A DNA stretch of 64,000 bases from contig CASENB010000016.1 in NCBI GenBank assembly GCA_949289305.1, positions 1-64,000 of the forward strand. The letters are read 5' to 3'. Position 1 is the first letter of the stretch. The number at the start of each line of letters is the position of its first letter. The position numbers and the translations under genes are program-made. The DNA comes from an uncultured Spirochaetales bacterium. Its GTDB lineage: Bacteria > Spirochaetota > Spirochaetia > Sphaerochaetales > Sphaerochaetaceae. This document shows positions 42,848 through 51,611 of this stretch, in pieces. Below the pieces are notes generated by a model that was not told where the DNA came from, did not search any database, and worked only from the letters and a program-made list of their open reading frames with translations.

Positions 42848-42867
42848 ATTCAAATAAATATTTGAAT
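42848..42867. promoter_or_regulatory. Perfect AT-rich palindrome in the argG-lacI gap
   Basis: ATTCAAATAAATATTTGAAT: two 9-bp arms around AA, about 75 bp upstream of the lacI promoter. It is AT-rich, so chance formation is possible. The remainder of 42655-42920 is AT-rich with no coding signal. Confidence 0.35.
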
Positions 42868-42922
42868 TTATCTTGTATGTTTGTGTGTTTTTTTGTGAAT
42901 TTAAGGAGACGAATAAAAAAAC

Positions 42923-42950
42923 TTGACAGGTGGTTTTTGTGTGTTACAAT
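42923..42950 (+). promoter_or_regulatory. Promoter of the lacI-type regulator
   Basis: TTGACA (42923-42928), 16-bp spacer, TACAAT (42945-42950). The operator at 42959-42972 covers the start point. Confidence 0.7.
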
Positions 42951-42958
42951 TAAATTAA

Positions 42959-42972
42959 TTGAAACGGTTCAA
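42959..42972. promoter_or_regulatory. LacI-family operator, autoregulatory
   Basis: TTGAAACGGTTCAA, near-palindromic with the central CG. A sister site TTGAAACGATTCAA lies before the epimerase gene. Confidence 0.7.
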
Positions 42973-42990
42973 AAAAAAGGAGGAGATGCC

Positions 42991-44007
42991 GTGAAAAGGT
43001 CTGTGACTATTAAAGATGTTGCAAAGCACGCAGGACTATCCGTTGGAACTGTTTCTATGGCGTTAAACAATAGCGATAAAATTTCAGAAGCAACTAAAAA
43101 AGCTGTTAGAAAGGCTGTAAGCGAGCTTGGCTACAGAGCAAATCCTTTTGGTCGATTTCTTTCAACCAACACTTCAAGATCCATAGGATGTCTTGTTCCT
43201 GATTTGACAAACCCGTTCTATGGTCAACTACTTGAATCTATACAACGAGAAGTAGAGGCTAGGGGGATTTCTCTTTTAATTGGTCTTACGAATGAAAACA
43301 GCGCAGTGGAAAATAAACTTATAAATCAGTTTATAGATCAAGGGGTGGATGGCATCATGATGATTCCATCCACAGATACAAAGAGAGATATCTCTCTTAT
43401 AAAAAAACTTCTTGATGATAAGTTTCCTCTTTCCTTTATTTCGTCATATTATCCTGAACTTCCTGTAAATACGGTCATGTCCGATCTGAAAATGGGATCA
43501 TATTTAATGACGAAGCATTTGATCTCATCTGGGCAGAAAAAGATTGTTCTTGTATCAGGCAATAAGGAGTTCGTGCAGTTTGATGAACGAATAAGTGGAT
43601 ATAAGGAGGCGCTTAAAGAAGCTTGGCTTGATTTTGATCCATCGTGGATAATTGAGTCCGATGTCGTTACATACCAAGGCGGCTACAATGCTGTTCAAGG
43701 CGTGTACGAAGAAAAAGAGCCCGATGCGATAATGGCGATAAACGATGTCATGGCTATGGGTATCATAAGCCAGATGAGGGCGCATGGCGTACGTGTTCCT
43801 GAAGATGTTTCTGTCGCAGGATATGATGACTTAAGCATTTCAGCAATTCAGGAGACGCCGCTCTCTACTGTGAAACAGAATTTTTCATTGATGGGAAGGG
43901 AGGCAGTCAATATGCTATTTCGCCTTATCTCCGGAGGAGAGAGAGAAGGCATTATAAGGACATCTGTTGAGCTTGTGCTCAGAAAATCGACAGATAAGAA
44001 CTTATGA
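42991..44007 (+). CDS. LacI-family transcriptional repressor of the epimerase/ABC operon
   Basis: 338 residues from the GTG at 42991, preceded by AAGGAGGAG; the longer frame to 42844 crosses promoter and operator. VTIKDVAKHAGLSVGTVSMALNN is the LacI HTH with the hinge LGYRANPFGRFLST; the periplasmic-binding-like sensor domain follows (IGCLVPDLTNPFYGQLLESI, ISGYKEAL, AGYDDLSISAIQETPLSTV). It should bind the TTGAAACGNTTCAA sites on either side of itself and release them with a sugar. It heads the epimerase-ABC operon. Confidence 0.92.
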   Translation: MKRSVTIKDVAKHAGLSVGTVSMALNNSDKISEATKKAVRKAVSELGYRANPFGRFLSTNTSRSIGCLVPDLTNPFYGQLLESIQREVEARGISLLIGLTNENSAVENKLINQFIDQGVDGIMMIPSTDTKRDISLIKKLLDDKFPLSFISSYYPELPVNTVMSDLKMGSYLMTKHLISSGQKKIVLVSGNKEFVQFDERISGYKEALKEAWLDFDPSWIIESDVVTYQGGYNAVQGVYEEKEPDAIMAINDVMAMGIISQMRAHGVRVPEDVSVAGYDDLSISAIQETPLSTVKQNFSLMGREAVNMLFRLISGGEREGIIRTSVELVLRKSTDKNL

Positions 44008-44027
44008 TAATCTTTTTTAAAGGTATG

Positions 44028-44041
44028 TTGAAACGATTCAA
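44028..44041. promoter_or_regulatory. LacI-family operator before the epimerase gene
   Basis: TTGAAACGATTCAA, 13 of 14 bases identical to the autoregulatory site at 42959. It lies 15 bp before the epimerase ATG, so it probably acts as a roadblock or a promoter-proximal second operator. Confidence 0.7.
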
Positions 44042-44056
44042 TAAAAAGGAGGCAAC

Positions 44057-45325
44057 ATGAATTACGCTACTTTAAGAGAAGAGATGCTGAGGACGCTGAG
44101 GGATTACATTATCCCGTTCTGGCTTGATAATTCAATTGATTCAAAGTACGGCGGATATATAACAAGTTTTGATGAGAACGGTAAATTCGACGGTAACGGG
44201 ATAAAGAACATTGTTACCCAGTCGCGCATGATATGGGGATTCTCCTATCTTCTTCCTTATGCAAAAGAGGAAGATAAAAAAAGAATGGAAGAGGCTGCAA
44301 GAGAGGGCGTCGATTTTCTTTTAGATAAGTTCTGGGATAAGGAGCACGGGGGCGTTTATTGGCTGTTGGAGAGGGATGGAACTGTAAAAGATCCTGCAAA
44401 GCTAACGTATGGCGAAGGCTTTGCTATTTATGCGCTAAGCCAATACTACCTGACTTACCATGATAAAAGAGGGCTTGAATATGCTGAGAAGTTGTTTGAT
44501 CTTCTTCAGCTTTATGTTTCAGATACATTAAATGGCGGTTATTTTGAGAACATCGAAAGGGACTGGAGAATCTCTCCTGCAGGAGCCTACGCAGGAGACA
44601 GAAAGAGCCTGGATATCCACATGCATCTTTTGGAAGCTTATACTATACTAGCAGAAGCTTCTGGAAAGGAAATACATAAGAGGAAACTTCAGGAAGTTTA
44701 TTCAATAATCTCAAGGCACATGGTCAATCATGAGGCTGGATATGGCTATAACCAGTTTGATATCGAATTCAATAAGATTCCTGCGATCGCAATTCTTAGA
44801 ACATGGAATGCAGAAAGGGAGAGCAATGAAAAGATTGAAAATCCAGAAGATACGACGAGCTATGGACATAATGTTGAGCTTAGCTGGCTTGCAGATCTTG
44901 CATTAACTGTTATCGGAACGAGAACAGAAGAAGACTCGGCTCTTCTCTTGAAGCTTCTTGATCATGCTCTTCGTCATGGTTACGACTATGAGAGAGGGGG
45001 TATTTACAGAGATGGAATCGCTGACGGAGATCCGATCGTCCTTGATAAGGAATGGTGGCAGAATTTCGAGTCAATGACTGGATTCTTAAATGGATATCTT
45101 CTTTCTTCAGATAAGAGATATTTCGATGCATATGAGGGGCTTTGGAAATTTGTTAAGACACATTTCATGAATTATGAGGTTGGCGAGTCAAGACAGCTTC
45201 TAGATAAGAACGGCAACGTAATTGTTGCTAATATTGGAAACCCATGGAAGGGTATCTACCATACGGGACGTGCTTTTGCAGAGTGTATTAAGCGCCTTGA
45301 CGTCCTTATAAAAAAGGAGGAGTGA
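44057..45325 (+). CDS. Cellobiose 2-epimerase-like enzyme (AGE superfamily)
   Basis: 422 residues, (alpha/alpha)6 barrel family. GGYITSFDENGKFDGNGIKNIVTQSRMIWGF opens the barrel (quote shortened: GGYITSFDENG, VTQSRMIWGFSYLL); catalytic His residues lie in DIHMHLLEAYT, TSYGHNVELSWLADLA and NPWKGIYHTGRA. SYGHN-E-SWL is the cellobiose/mannobiose 2-epimerase pattern rather than the GlcNAc epimerase one. It would turn a beta-linked disaccharide such as mannobiose or cellobiose into its C2 epimer. Operon with an ABC sugar transporter and LacI regulator. Confidence 0.82.
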   Translation: MNYATLREEMLRTLRDYIIPFWLDNSIDSKYGGYITSFDENGKFDGNGIKNIVTQSRMIWGFSYLLPYAKEEDKKRMEEAAREGVDFLLDKFWDKEHGGVYWLLERDGTVKDPAKLTYGEGFAIYALSQYYLTYHDKRGLEYAEKLFDLLQLYVSDTLNGGYFENIERDWRISPAGAYAGDRKSLDIHMHLLEAYTILAEASGKEIHKRKLQEVYSIISRHMVNHEAGYGYNQFDIEFNKIPAIAILRTWNAERESNEKIENPEDTTSYGHNVELSWLADLALTVIGTRTEEDSALLLKLLDHALRHGYDYERGGIYRDGIADGDPIVLDKEWWQNFESMTGFLNGYLLSSDKRYFDAYEGLWKFVKTHFMNYEVGESRQLLDKNGNVIVANIGNPWKGIYHTGRAFAECIKRLDVLIKKEE

Positions 45326-46833
45326 TGAGCGGAAATGAAATCGTAAGGATGGAACATATTTCAAAATCCTTTCCTGGCGTGCAGGCTCTAAACGACGTGT
45401 CCTTTTCTCTCAACAGCGGCGAAGTTATGGCGCTTCTCGGTGAGAATGGAGCTGGGAAAAGCACCCTTATGAAGGTTCTCTCAGGTATCTATGAAAGGGA
45501 TGAAGGGGACATATATCTTTTTGGAGAGAAGATGACAAGCTACTCTCAGAAGATTGCTAGGGAAAAGGGAATTGCGATTATTCATCAGGAATTAAACATG
45601 TGCCAGCATCTGACTGTTGCAGAGAACATGTTCTTAATGAGAGAGCCTGTAAAGTATGGCATGGTCGATCAGAAGAAGATGAACAAGGAGGCGGAAAAGA
45701 TACTTTCAACTCTTGGTGTTGATATCAGTCCGACGGCTTTAACTGGAAGTCTTGCCGTATCTAAACAGCAGATGGTAGAGATTGCTAAGGCGCTTTCAAT
45801 GAACGCAAAGGTTCTTATTATGGATGAGCCTACAAGTGCGCTTACATCAAAAGAAATCGACGATCTGTTTAATATAATTCGCGATCTTAAAGCTAAAGGT
45901 TGCGGAATCGTATATATATCACACCGTCTAGAGGAGCTTAAGCACATAGTCGATCGTGTTACTATAATGAGGGATGGCCGCTTTATAGAAAGAGCTAATT
46001 TCTCAGATATCTCAATGGACGATATCATTAGCTCGATGGTAGGTCGTGAGATAAAAGAGAAGTATCCTCACATCGAAACTCCTGTAGGAAAGGTTGTTCT
46101 TGAGGTAAAGCATCTGAATGCCGGACGCAGCGTCCGAGACGTATCTTTTTCAGTTAGAGAGGGCGAGATCGTAGGTATTGCAGGTCTTATGGGTGCTGGC
46201 AGAACTGAGACGACAAGGGCGATCTTCGGAGCAGATCCGAAAGAAAGCGGAGAGATAATTCTTGACGGAACTCCTGTGAAAATCAATTCGCCTCGTGATG
46301 CGATAAAGGTTGGTATCGTACTTGCTCCTGAAGATAGAAAGAAAGATGGGCTTTGTACGAAACTGCCTGTAAAAGATAATATCTCACTTCCAAATCTCGA
46401 TCTTCTTTCAAATAAGATCGGCAGGGTCTTTAAGAATAAAGAAGAGGAGATGAGTAATAAATCTGTTAAAAATCTCAATATAAAACTGCCAAGCATAGAG
46501 ACAAATGCCCAGAACTTGTCTGGAGGAAACCAGCAGAAGGTCGTTGTTGGAAAGTGGCTTGCAAGAAACGCAAGGATTGTCATTTTCGATGAACCTACTA
46601 GGGGAATAGACGTAGCTGCGAAAGTTGAGATTTACAACCTTATGAACAGGCTTAAGGAAGAAGGGATTGGAACGCTCTTCGTTTCCTCTGAGATGCCTGA
46701 AGTATTAGGTGTTGCCGACAGGATTATCGTAATGTGCGATGGCCGTGTCACAGGGGAGCTTACAAGGGCTGAGGCAACACAAGAGAAGATACTAAAGCTT
46801 GCAACACAATTTGAAAACAAAATGGAGGCATGA
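45325..46833 (+). CDS. Sugar ABC transporter ATPase (RbsA/MglA type, two nucleotide-binding domains)
   Basis: 502 residues from the ATG at 45325 (TGATG overlap with the epimerase stop; AGGAGG SD). N-terminal NBD: GENGAGKSTLMKVLSGI (Walker A), ALSMNAKVLIMDEPTSALT (Walker B). C-terminal NBD: GLMGAGRTETTRAIFGA, a degenerate Walker A, LSGGNQQKVVVGKWLA signature and VIFDEPTRGIDVAA. This tandem layout is typical for ribose/galactose/autoinducer-2 systems. Powers import by the permease encoded next (4-bp overlap). Confidence 0.94.
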   Translation: MSGNEIVRMEHISKSFPGVQALNDVSFSLNSGEVMALLGENGAGKSTLMKVLSGIYERDEGDIYLFGEKMTSYSQKIAREKGIAIIHQELNMCQHLTVAENMFLMREPVKYGMVDQKKMNKEAEKILSTLGVDISPTALTGSLAVSKQQMVEIAKALSMNAKVLIMDEPTSALTSKEIDDLFNIIRDLKAKGCGIVYISHRLEELKHIVDRVTIMRDGRFIERANFSDISMDDIISSMVGREIKEKYPHIETPVGKVVLEVKHLNAGRSVRDVSFSVREGEIVGIAGLMGAGRTETTRAIFGADPKESGEIILDGTPVKINSPRDAIKVGIVLAPEDRKKDGLCTKLPVKDNISLPNLDLLSNKIGRVFKNKEEEMSNKSVKNLNIKLPSIETNAQNLSGGNQQKVVVGKWLARNARIVIFDEPTRGIDVAAKVEIYNLMNRLKEEGIGTLFVSSEMPEVLGVADRIIVMCDGRVTGELTRAEATQEKILKLATQFENKMEA

Positions 46834-47846
46834 TGGACACTAACGATAAAAAGAAACTGACAATTTCTCAAAGAATAAGCTCTAGGCCGGGAATGGGGCA
46901 GGTCATAACTGCATTTATAGGCCTTATTGCGCTTGTAATAGTATTTGGGCTGATTAACCCGACATTCTTCTCTTCAAGGAACATCAGCAACCTTTTAAGG
47001 CAGATCGCACCGTTTATATTGATTGGCATAGGACAGTCATATGTTCTTATAACTGGCAACATAGATCTCTCAATCGGATCTATCGTCGGCATGTCTACTA
47101 TGCTTAGTGCGACTATGATGACAAAAGGCGTAAATCCTTGGATTGCAATGTGTATTACGATAGTTGCTGCTCTTGCTGTCGGCGTATGCAACGGCTATCT
47201 TGTTGCTGGCTTTAAACTTCCTCCTTTCATAGCAACCCTTGGTACAATGACAATTGCAAGAGGTATTGCTCAGATTGCAAACGGAAACTACAACACGAAC
47301 GCAATTGGAGAAGCTGCTCAAGGATTTAGGAATTTCTTCTATTACGGCAAGACGCTAGGCCTGTATAACACTATATGGATTGCAATAGTCGTCTTCTTAA
47401 TATTCAATTTCTTTTTAAGCCATACGAGAAATGGAAGATACATTTATGCACTCGGATCTAATCCGGAGGCGGCAAGGCTGTCTGGAGTAAACGTTGTAAA
47501 AACGACCGTCATCGTATATACCGTATCCGCATTCTGTTCTTCAATCGTTGGACTTACTCAGTGCGCAAGTGCTGGAATGGGCGCGATGGACGCAGGCAAC
47601 TCTTATGAGATGTATGCAGTAGCTGCTTCTGTAATCGGAGGCGTTTCCACCCTTGGAGGACAGGGAATCCTTCTAGGAACTGTTGTTGGCGCATCAATTT
47701 GGGCGGTTCTTCAGAACGGACTTCAGTTCGCAGGCGCTCCTGTTGCGATTAGAAATATCGTTATCGGACTTATAGTAATTGTTTCAGTACTTCTCGATAT
47801 CATCGTAAGAAGCGGAAAATCTAAGGCTTTCAAAAAAGCGAAATAA
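46830..47846 (+). CDS. Sugar ABC transporter permease (RbsC/MglC type)
   Basis: 338 residues, about ten membrane segments; N-terminal cytoplasmic tail of some 20 residues. Family motifs: ISNLLRQIAPFILIGIGQSYVLITGNIDLSIGS (quoted in part: GQSYVLITGNIDLSIGS), LGTMTIARGIA, GSNPEAARLSGVN and GGVSTLGGQG, the site that couples to the ATPase. Start ATG overlaps the ATPase stop (ATGA). Forms a homodimeric channel with the tandem ATPase. Confidence 0.94.
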   Translation: MMDTNDKKKLTISQRISSRPGMGQVITAFIGLIALVIVFGLINPTFFSSRNISNLLRQIAPFILIGIGQSYVLITGNIDLSIGSIVGMSTMLSATMMTKGVNPWIAMCITIVAALAVGVCNGYLVAGFKLPPFIATLGTMTIARGIAQIANGNYNTNAIGEAAQGFRNFFYYGKTLGLYNTIWIAIVVFLIFNFFLSHTRNGRYIYALGSNPEAARLSGVNVVKTTVIVYTVSAFCSSIVGLTQCASAGMGAMDAGNSYEMYAVAASVIGGVSTLGGQGILLGTVVGASIWAVLQNGLQFAGAPVAIRNIVIGLIVIVSVLLDIIVRSGKSKAFKKAK

Positions 47847-47888
47847 CATTGCTTATGCAATGGAAAAAATAAAAAAGGAGTAATAGTT

Positions 47889-48815
47889 ATGAAGAAGAAA
47901 CTATTAGTTTGCTTACTCGTTTCATTGGTTGCGCTTACATGCGCATTCGCACAGGGTCAGACTGAGGACTCCGGCAACTACAAGGTATTCCTCATCTCCA
48001 TGGACCAGATGGACCAGCACTGGGTAAAGGTAGATGAAGGCGCTCGTAAAGCTGCCGAAGAACTCGGAAATATTGATTACACCTGGAGTGCACCTGATGT
48101 CAAGGACGATGCAAAGCAGATTGAGTGTGTTAACAACGCAGTTGCTGCAGGCGCAGATTGTATCCTCGTCGCACCTAACGGACCGGATGCAATTACAGCA
48201 TCTTTACAGGAAGCAGTCGATGCAGGAGTTAAGATCATCTATGTCGACTCTGCTGCAAACTTCTCAGGAGAGAGACTTCTTGCAACAGACAACAGAGCTG
48301 GCGGACGCCAGGTTGGAGAGACTCTTCTTGCTGAGCTTACAGAAAGAGGCATAACAAGCGGCATGATCGGAGTTATTGGCGTTAATGCGGCTACTGAAAG
48401 CTGTAACGAAAGAGAATTTGGATTTAGAGAAGCATTCGAAGGAACAGATTTCACACTGCTTGAGACACAGTACAGCCAGGGCGATGCAGCAACAGCAAAA
48501 GACATGGCTGCAAACTTCATCGCACAGGGATGTGTTGCAGTTTACGGAGCTAACGAAGGCTCGACAGTCGGAGTTGGAAACGCTGTTATGGAAGCAGGAA
48601 CAGATGTTATCGGATGCGGATCTGACGCTTCTGACATGAACCTCTCTTTAGTACGTGACGGAGCTCTATTATGCATCATGGGACAGAACCCTTATGCAAT
48701 GGGATATGAGGGAATGAAGTCTGCAGCTGCTATTCTTGCAGGAGAGTCTTTGGATCCTTACTATGTTGATACAGGTGTTGAGATCATCACAGCTGAGAAT
48801 ATTGACAACGTATAA
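47889..48815 (+). CDS. Sugar ABC transporter substrate-binding protein (RbsB-like)
   Basis: 308 residues. The signal MKKKLLVCLLVSLVALTCAF ends near residue 21; LTC is a poor lipobox, so either lipidation or cleavage at AFA is possible. The Peripla_BP_4 fold follows: VFLISMDQMDQHWVKVDEGA, NAVAAGADCILVAPNGPDAI, IIYVDSAANF, GVIGVNAATESCNEREFGF, AVYGANEGSTVGVGNAV and GCGSDASDMNLSLVRDG. It captures the sugar outside the cytoplasmic membrane. Last gene of the epimerase operon. Confidence 0.93.
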   Translation: MKKKLLVCLLVSLVALTCAFAQGQTEDSGNYKVFLISMDQMDQHWVKVDEGARKAAEELGNIDYTWSAPDVKDDAKQIECVNNAVAAGADCILVAPNGPDAITASLQEAVDAGVKIIYVDSAANFSGERLLATDNRAGGRQVGETLLAELTERGITSGMIGVIGVNAATESCNEREFGFREAFEGTDFTLLETQYSQGDAATAKDMAANFIAQGCVAVYGANEGSTVGVGNAVMEAGTDVIGCGSDASDMNLSLVRDGALLCIMGQNPYAMGYEGMKSAAAILAGESLDPYYVDTGVEIITAENIDNV

Positions 48816-48832
48816 AATCCTCTCTTTGGTTT

Positions 48833-48864
48833 GGATGGCCTTCTATGAGGGCCGTCCTTTTTTT
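48833..48864 (+). terminator. Terminator of the epimerase/ABC operon
   Basis: GGATGGCC (48833-48840) pairs with GGCCGTCC (48850-48857), followed by seven T residues. Confidence 0.9.
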
Positions 48865-48908
48865 GTGAAATCTTGAAAGTATGTCTTATTTAAGCTAAAT
48901 TTTCTTTT

Positions 48909-49685
48909 ATGAAAGGTTTCTTTATAAAGAAGGCGTTTTTTGATGGATGGGACAATCTTATTGGAATGGTTGTTCTCAATTTAATTTACATTGCATTGTT
49001 TTTAGGATCTGTATCTGCTGTACAGTTAATCGGAGATATGACAAGTCTTGCATATGTTCTTTTGCTTGTCATCGTATTTGTTGGCTCACTTTGCATGGGA
49101 GCAGTTGCTAATGCGACATACGAATGGTCGGACTATAAAAGTTCTACATTCGCAGCTTTTAAAGAAGGATTTGTAAGAAACATAAGGCATAGCCTGCTTT
49201 ATTTTGTAATCCAGCTGTTTCAGTTTGCTCTTCTCACAATTGTTCTTCCTTTCTATTTGGCAAATAGTCAGATAATAACTGTTGTAACAAGCGTAATTCT
49301 CATATGGGTAGAGGTAATATTGCTTTTAGCACTTCCATATTATTTTCCTCTTATGTGCCGTCTTCCTGGCGACAGACCTTTAAAGACGCTAAAAAAGTGT
49401 TTTATCGTATTCATAGATAATCTTGGATTCTCAATCTTCTTTGGAATTTACAATATAATTTGCATCGTGCTTACAGTCTTTACTTTCGGCATGATTCCAG
49501 GTATTGCAGGCATGCAGCTTGCAAGGCAGGATGCGATAAAGCTTTTAATGATGAAATATGATTATCTTGAAGAGATGGGAGAGGATGCGGATAGAAAGCA
49601 TATACCATGGGATGAGCTTTTATATGATGAGAGGGAGAAACTCGGTCCAAGAAGCTTCAAGAATATGATTTTCCCTTGGAAATAG
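48909..49685 (+). CDS. Integral membrane protein, uncharacterised
   Basis: 258 residues with about six hydrophobic segments (LIGMVVLNLIYIALFLGSVS, LAYVLLLVIVFVGSLCMGAV, VTSVILIWVEVILLLALPYY, LGFSIFFGIYNIICIVLTVF) and a soluble C-terminal tail (EEMGEDADRKHIPWDELLYD). It resembles DUF624/YesL-type small membrane proteins in topology only. Very clear leaderless layout: TTGAAA (48873-48878), 17 bp, TAAATT (48896-48901), then 7 nt to the ATG, no SD. The CYTH gene follows 4 bp later. Confidence 0.7.
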   Translation: MKGFFIKKAFFDGWDNLIGMVVLNLIYIALFLGSVSAVQLIGDMTSLAYVLLLVIVFVGSLCMGAVANATYEWSDYKSSTFAAFKEGFVRNIRHSLLYFVIQLFQFALLTIVLPFYLANSQIITVVTSVILIWVEVILLLALPYYFPLMCRLPGDRPLKTLKKCFIVFIDNLGFSIFFGIYNIICIVLTVFTFGMIPGIAGMQLARQDAIKLLMMKYDYLEEMGEDADRKHIPWDELLYDEREKLGPRSFKNMIFPWK

Positions 49686-49689
49686 TAAT

Positions 49690-50244
49690 ATGAAAGAGAT
49701 TGAATTAAAGGCATGGGCAAGCGAGGACTTAAAAAAAGAGATAGACTTGCTTGTAGGAAAAAAGTGTGAGAACGTGGATAAGTTCGACCTATATTTTCGT
49801 CGTCCTGGAGAGATCGTGCAGGCTCTTAGAATAAGGGTCAATAATGGAGAGCTTGAATTAACTGCAAAAGATCAGAGATATGGAGCAGTAAGTGAAGATA
49901 ACTCAGAATATGAGCTAAGGCTTACAAAAGATCAAAGGGATGAGGCGATAGCGTTTTTCAAATGCCTTGGATATGAGGAATATTTTGTTAAAAAAAAGAT
50001 AGGCTACAGCTGGATTTATAACGGTCTCCATATAGAACTTCTTAAAGTTAACGATATCGGAACGTTCTTAGAGGTCGAGGCTTTGCTTCCCCTTGATGCA
50101 AAGGATGAAGAGGTAACGGAGGCCCAGAATAAACTGGTAGATCTTTTTAAGCATTTTAATCTTTTAGATAAGATTGAAAGAACGAGTTACAGGGAGTTGA
50201 TTTTAAATGGAATTCAGAGCAAGCCACATATTAGTCAGCGATAA
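49690..50244 (+). CDS. CYTH-domain protein (class IV adenylate cyclase / thiamine-triphosphatase fold)
   Basis: 184 residues. The N-terminal EIELKAW is the ExExK metal/triphosphate motif; basic strands ALRIRVNNGELELTAKDQ and KKKIGYSWIYNGLHIELLKV line the tunnel, and FLEVEALLP supplies the paired Glu residues. CYTH proteins act on triphosphates (cAMP formation, ThTP or polyphosphate hydrolysis); which applies here is open. Its last 38 bp overlap the parvulin gene in another frame. Confidence 0.82.
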   Translation: MKEIELKAWASEDLKKEIDLLVGKKCENVDKFDLYFRRPGEIVQALRIRVNNGELELTAKDQRYGAVSEDNSEYELRLTKDQRDEAIAFFKCLGYEEYFVKKKIGYSWIYNGLHIELLKVNDIGTFLEVEALLPLDAKDEEVTEAQNKLVDLFKHFNLLDKIERTSYRELILNGIQSKPHISQR

Positions 50245-50485
50245 GACGACTGCAGATAATATTTATGAAAGGGTAAAAAAAGGGGAGAGTTTTGCATCCC
50301 TTGCCCAAAGTTATTCAAAGTGCCCATCAAAAAGCAAAGGAGGCGACCTTGGTTGGTTTAAAGAGGGCACTATGGTAAAAGAGTTTGAAAACCAGGTGCG
50401 ACGTATGGGAACAGGATCGATCTCTAAGCCTGTGAGAACCCAATTCGGCTACCACATAATCAAAAAAACTGGCGTAAGAGGGTAG
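50207..50485 (+). CDS. Parvulin-type peptidyl-prolyl cis-trans isomerase, single domain
   Basis: 92 residues. FRASHILVSDKTTADNIYER, FASLAQSYSKCPSKSKGGDLGWF, MVKEFENQV and VRTQFGYHIIKKTG are the complete PpiC rotamase domain; no signal peptide or extra domain is present, so it is cytosolic. It starts at an ATG inside the end of the CYTH gene (38-bp overlap, different frame), with GGGAG upstream, implying translational coupling. RNase H follows. Confidence 0.93.
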   Translation: MEFRASHILVSDKTTADNIYERVKKGESFASLAQSYSKCPSKSKGGDLGWFKEGTMVKEFENQVRRMGTGSISKPVRTQFGYHIIKKTGVRG

Positions 50486-50514
50486 AGCGCCTAAAATTTT
50501 AAGTAGAGGAAAAT

Positions 50515-50949
50515 ATGTTCAACGTATATACGGACGGAGGATGCTCCGGAAATCCAGGCCCCGGAGGATGGGGATTCGTCATATTGAATGACGATGTTTT
50601 TGTTATGGAAAAGAGCGGCGGAGAGAAGAATACGACTAATAACAAAATGGAAATGACTGCCGTAATCGAAGCCCTGAACTTTATAAAAAGCAATGATATA
50701 AAAGAGTGCAATGTTTTTTCTGACAGCCAGTATGTAATCAAGGGTATTACAGAATGGATTTGTTCATGGAAGAAAAAAGGGTGGAAGAACGCAGCAGGAC
50801 AGGCTGTAAAGAATAAGGAGCTCTGGATGGAGATAGATGCCCTTTCTGCTAATATCAGCATAAAATGGAACTGGGTGAAAGGACATGCAGGCATAAAGTG
50901 GAATGAGAGGGTCGACGAGCTTACGCAGCTTGAGATTGCAAAACTTTAA
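50515..50949 (+). CDS. rnhA: Ribonuclease HI
   Basis: 144 residues. VYTDGGCSGNPGPGGWGFV (catalytic Asp), MEMTAVIEAL (Glu), VFSDSQYVIKGITEW (Asp) and VKGHAGIKWNERVDELTQ (His/Asp) give the full DEDD active site. It removes RNA from RNA-DNA hybrids. SD GAGG. Its TAA stop shares bases with the stop of the convergent TPR lipoprotein gene (TTAA). Confidence 0.97.
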   Translation: MFNVYTDGGCSGNPGPGGWGFVILNDDVFVMEKSGGEKNTTNNKMEMTAVIEALNFIKSNDIKECNVFSDSQYVIKGITEWICSWKKKGWKNAAGQAVKNKELWMEIDALSANISIKWNWVKGHAGIKWNERVDELTQLEIAKL

Positions 50950-51611
50950 TTTCCTTCCGTACTCTCTATAATAGTTCCTCCTGACAAGCTAAGAAAGTTT
51001 TCTTTATAGCCTTCAGGATTGAAGAGAGGCGATAAAGCAAAGCGCATTAGAGGAAGATCAAAATTCTTAATGTCTTCTTCAGTTGAGTTGACGACTGCCC
51101 TCGATAGGAAGAACGGATATCTTTTTGCAAGAATGTTTATTGCAATCTGATTGTCCGGATAGTATTCTATAGTCTCTATTGCAACCTCGAATGCTTCTTC
51201 ATCTTCTCTTCCGTCTAATATTCTCATGAGTCTGTTTCTCAGGTCTTCATCCGCATAATTAAGGCTTAACATCTTTCTTATTAGCTCAAGCTCTTGATCT
51301 TCATTTCCAGTCTCGTCATAGAGATACAGAAGGGCGGAATAGAATCTATAAGTATCTGGATAAAGGCTTATTGCCTCTAAAAGCGTTTTTTCGGCATTCT
51401 CATAATCTTTTTCATATAGATAAATATATGCAAGATTATAGTAAGCTCTGTAGTCAGAGCTGTTTTCTATTTCAGTGCTATAAAGATTGATGAGCGTATT
51501 TGCATCGCTTACATCCCCAGCTCTTGAAAGGAAGTCTAAATTATCTCCGCTCTGGCATGAGGATGCAAGTAGTGTAATTAGCAACAGGCTAAGATAAAAC
51601 AGTCTTTTCAA
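50946..51611 (-). CDS. TPR-repeat lipoprotein
   Basis: 221 residues. MKRLFYLSLLLITLLASSC is a lipoprotein signal (lipobox ASSC, Cys19). Two or three TPR units follow (YRAYYNLAYIYLYEKDYENA, EKTLLEAISLYPDTYRFYSA, LLYLYDETGNEDQELELIRK), then helical sequence. Likely a periplasmic scaffold; partners unknown. Its start overlaps the end of the UPRTase-like gene by 23 bp, so they are co-transcribed. Confidence 0.8.
   Translation of the reverse strand: MKRLFYLSLLLITLLASSCQSGDNLDFLSRAGDVSDANTLINLYSTEIENSSDYRAYYNLAYIYLYEKDYENAEKTLLEAISLYPDTYRFYSALLYLYDETGNEDQELELIRKMLSLNYADEDLRNRLMRILDGREDEEAFEVAIETIEYYPDNQIAINILAKRYPFFLSRAVVNSTEEDIKNFDLPLMRFALSPLFNPEGYKENFLSLSGGTIIESTEGN

Noticed and set aside
42844-42990. 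49-codon N-terminal extension of the LacI regulator
   Set aside because: It crosses the promoter and operator; the HTH begins right after the GTG at 42991, which has a strong SD.
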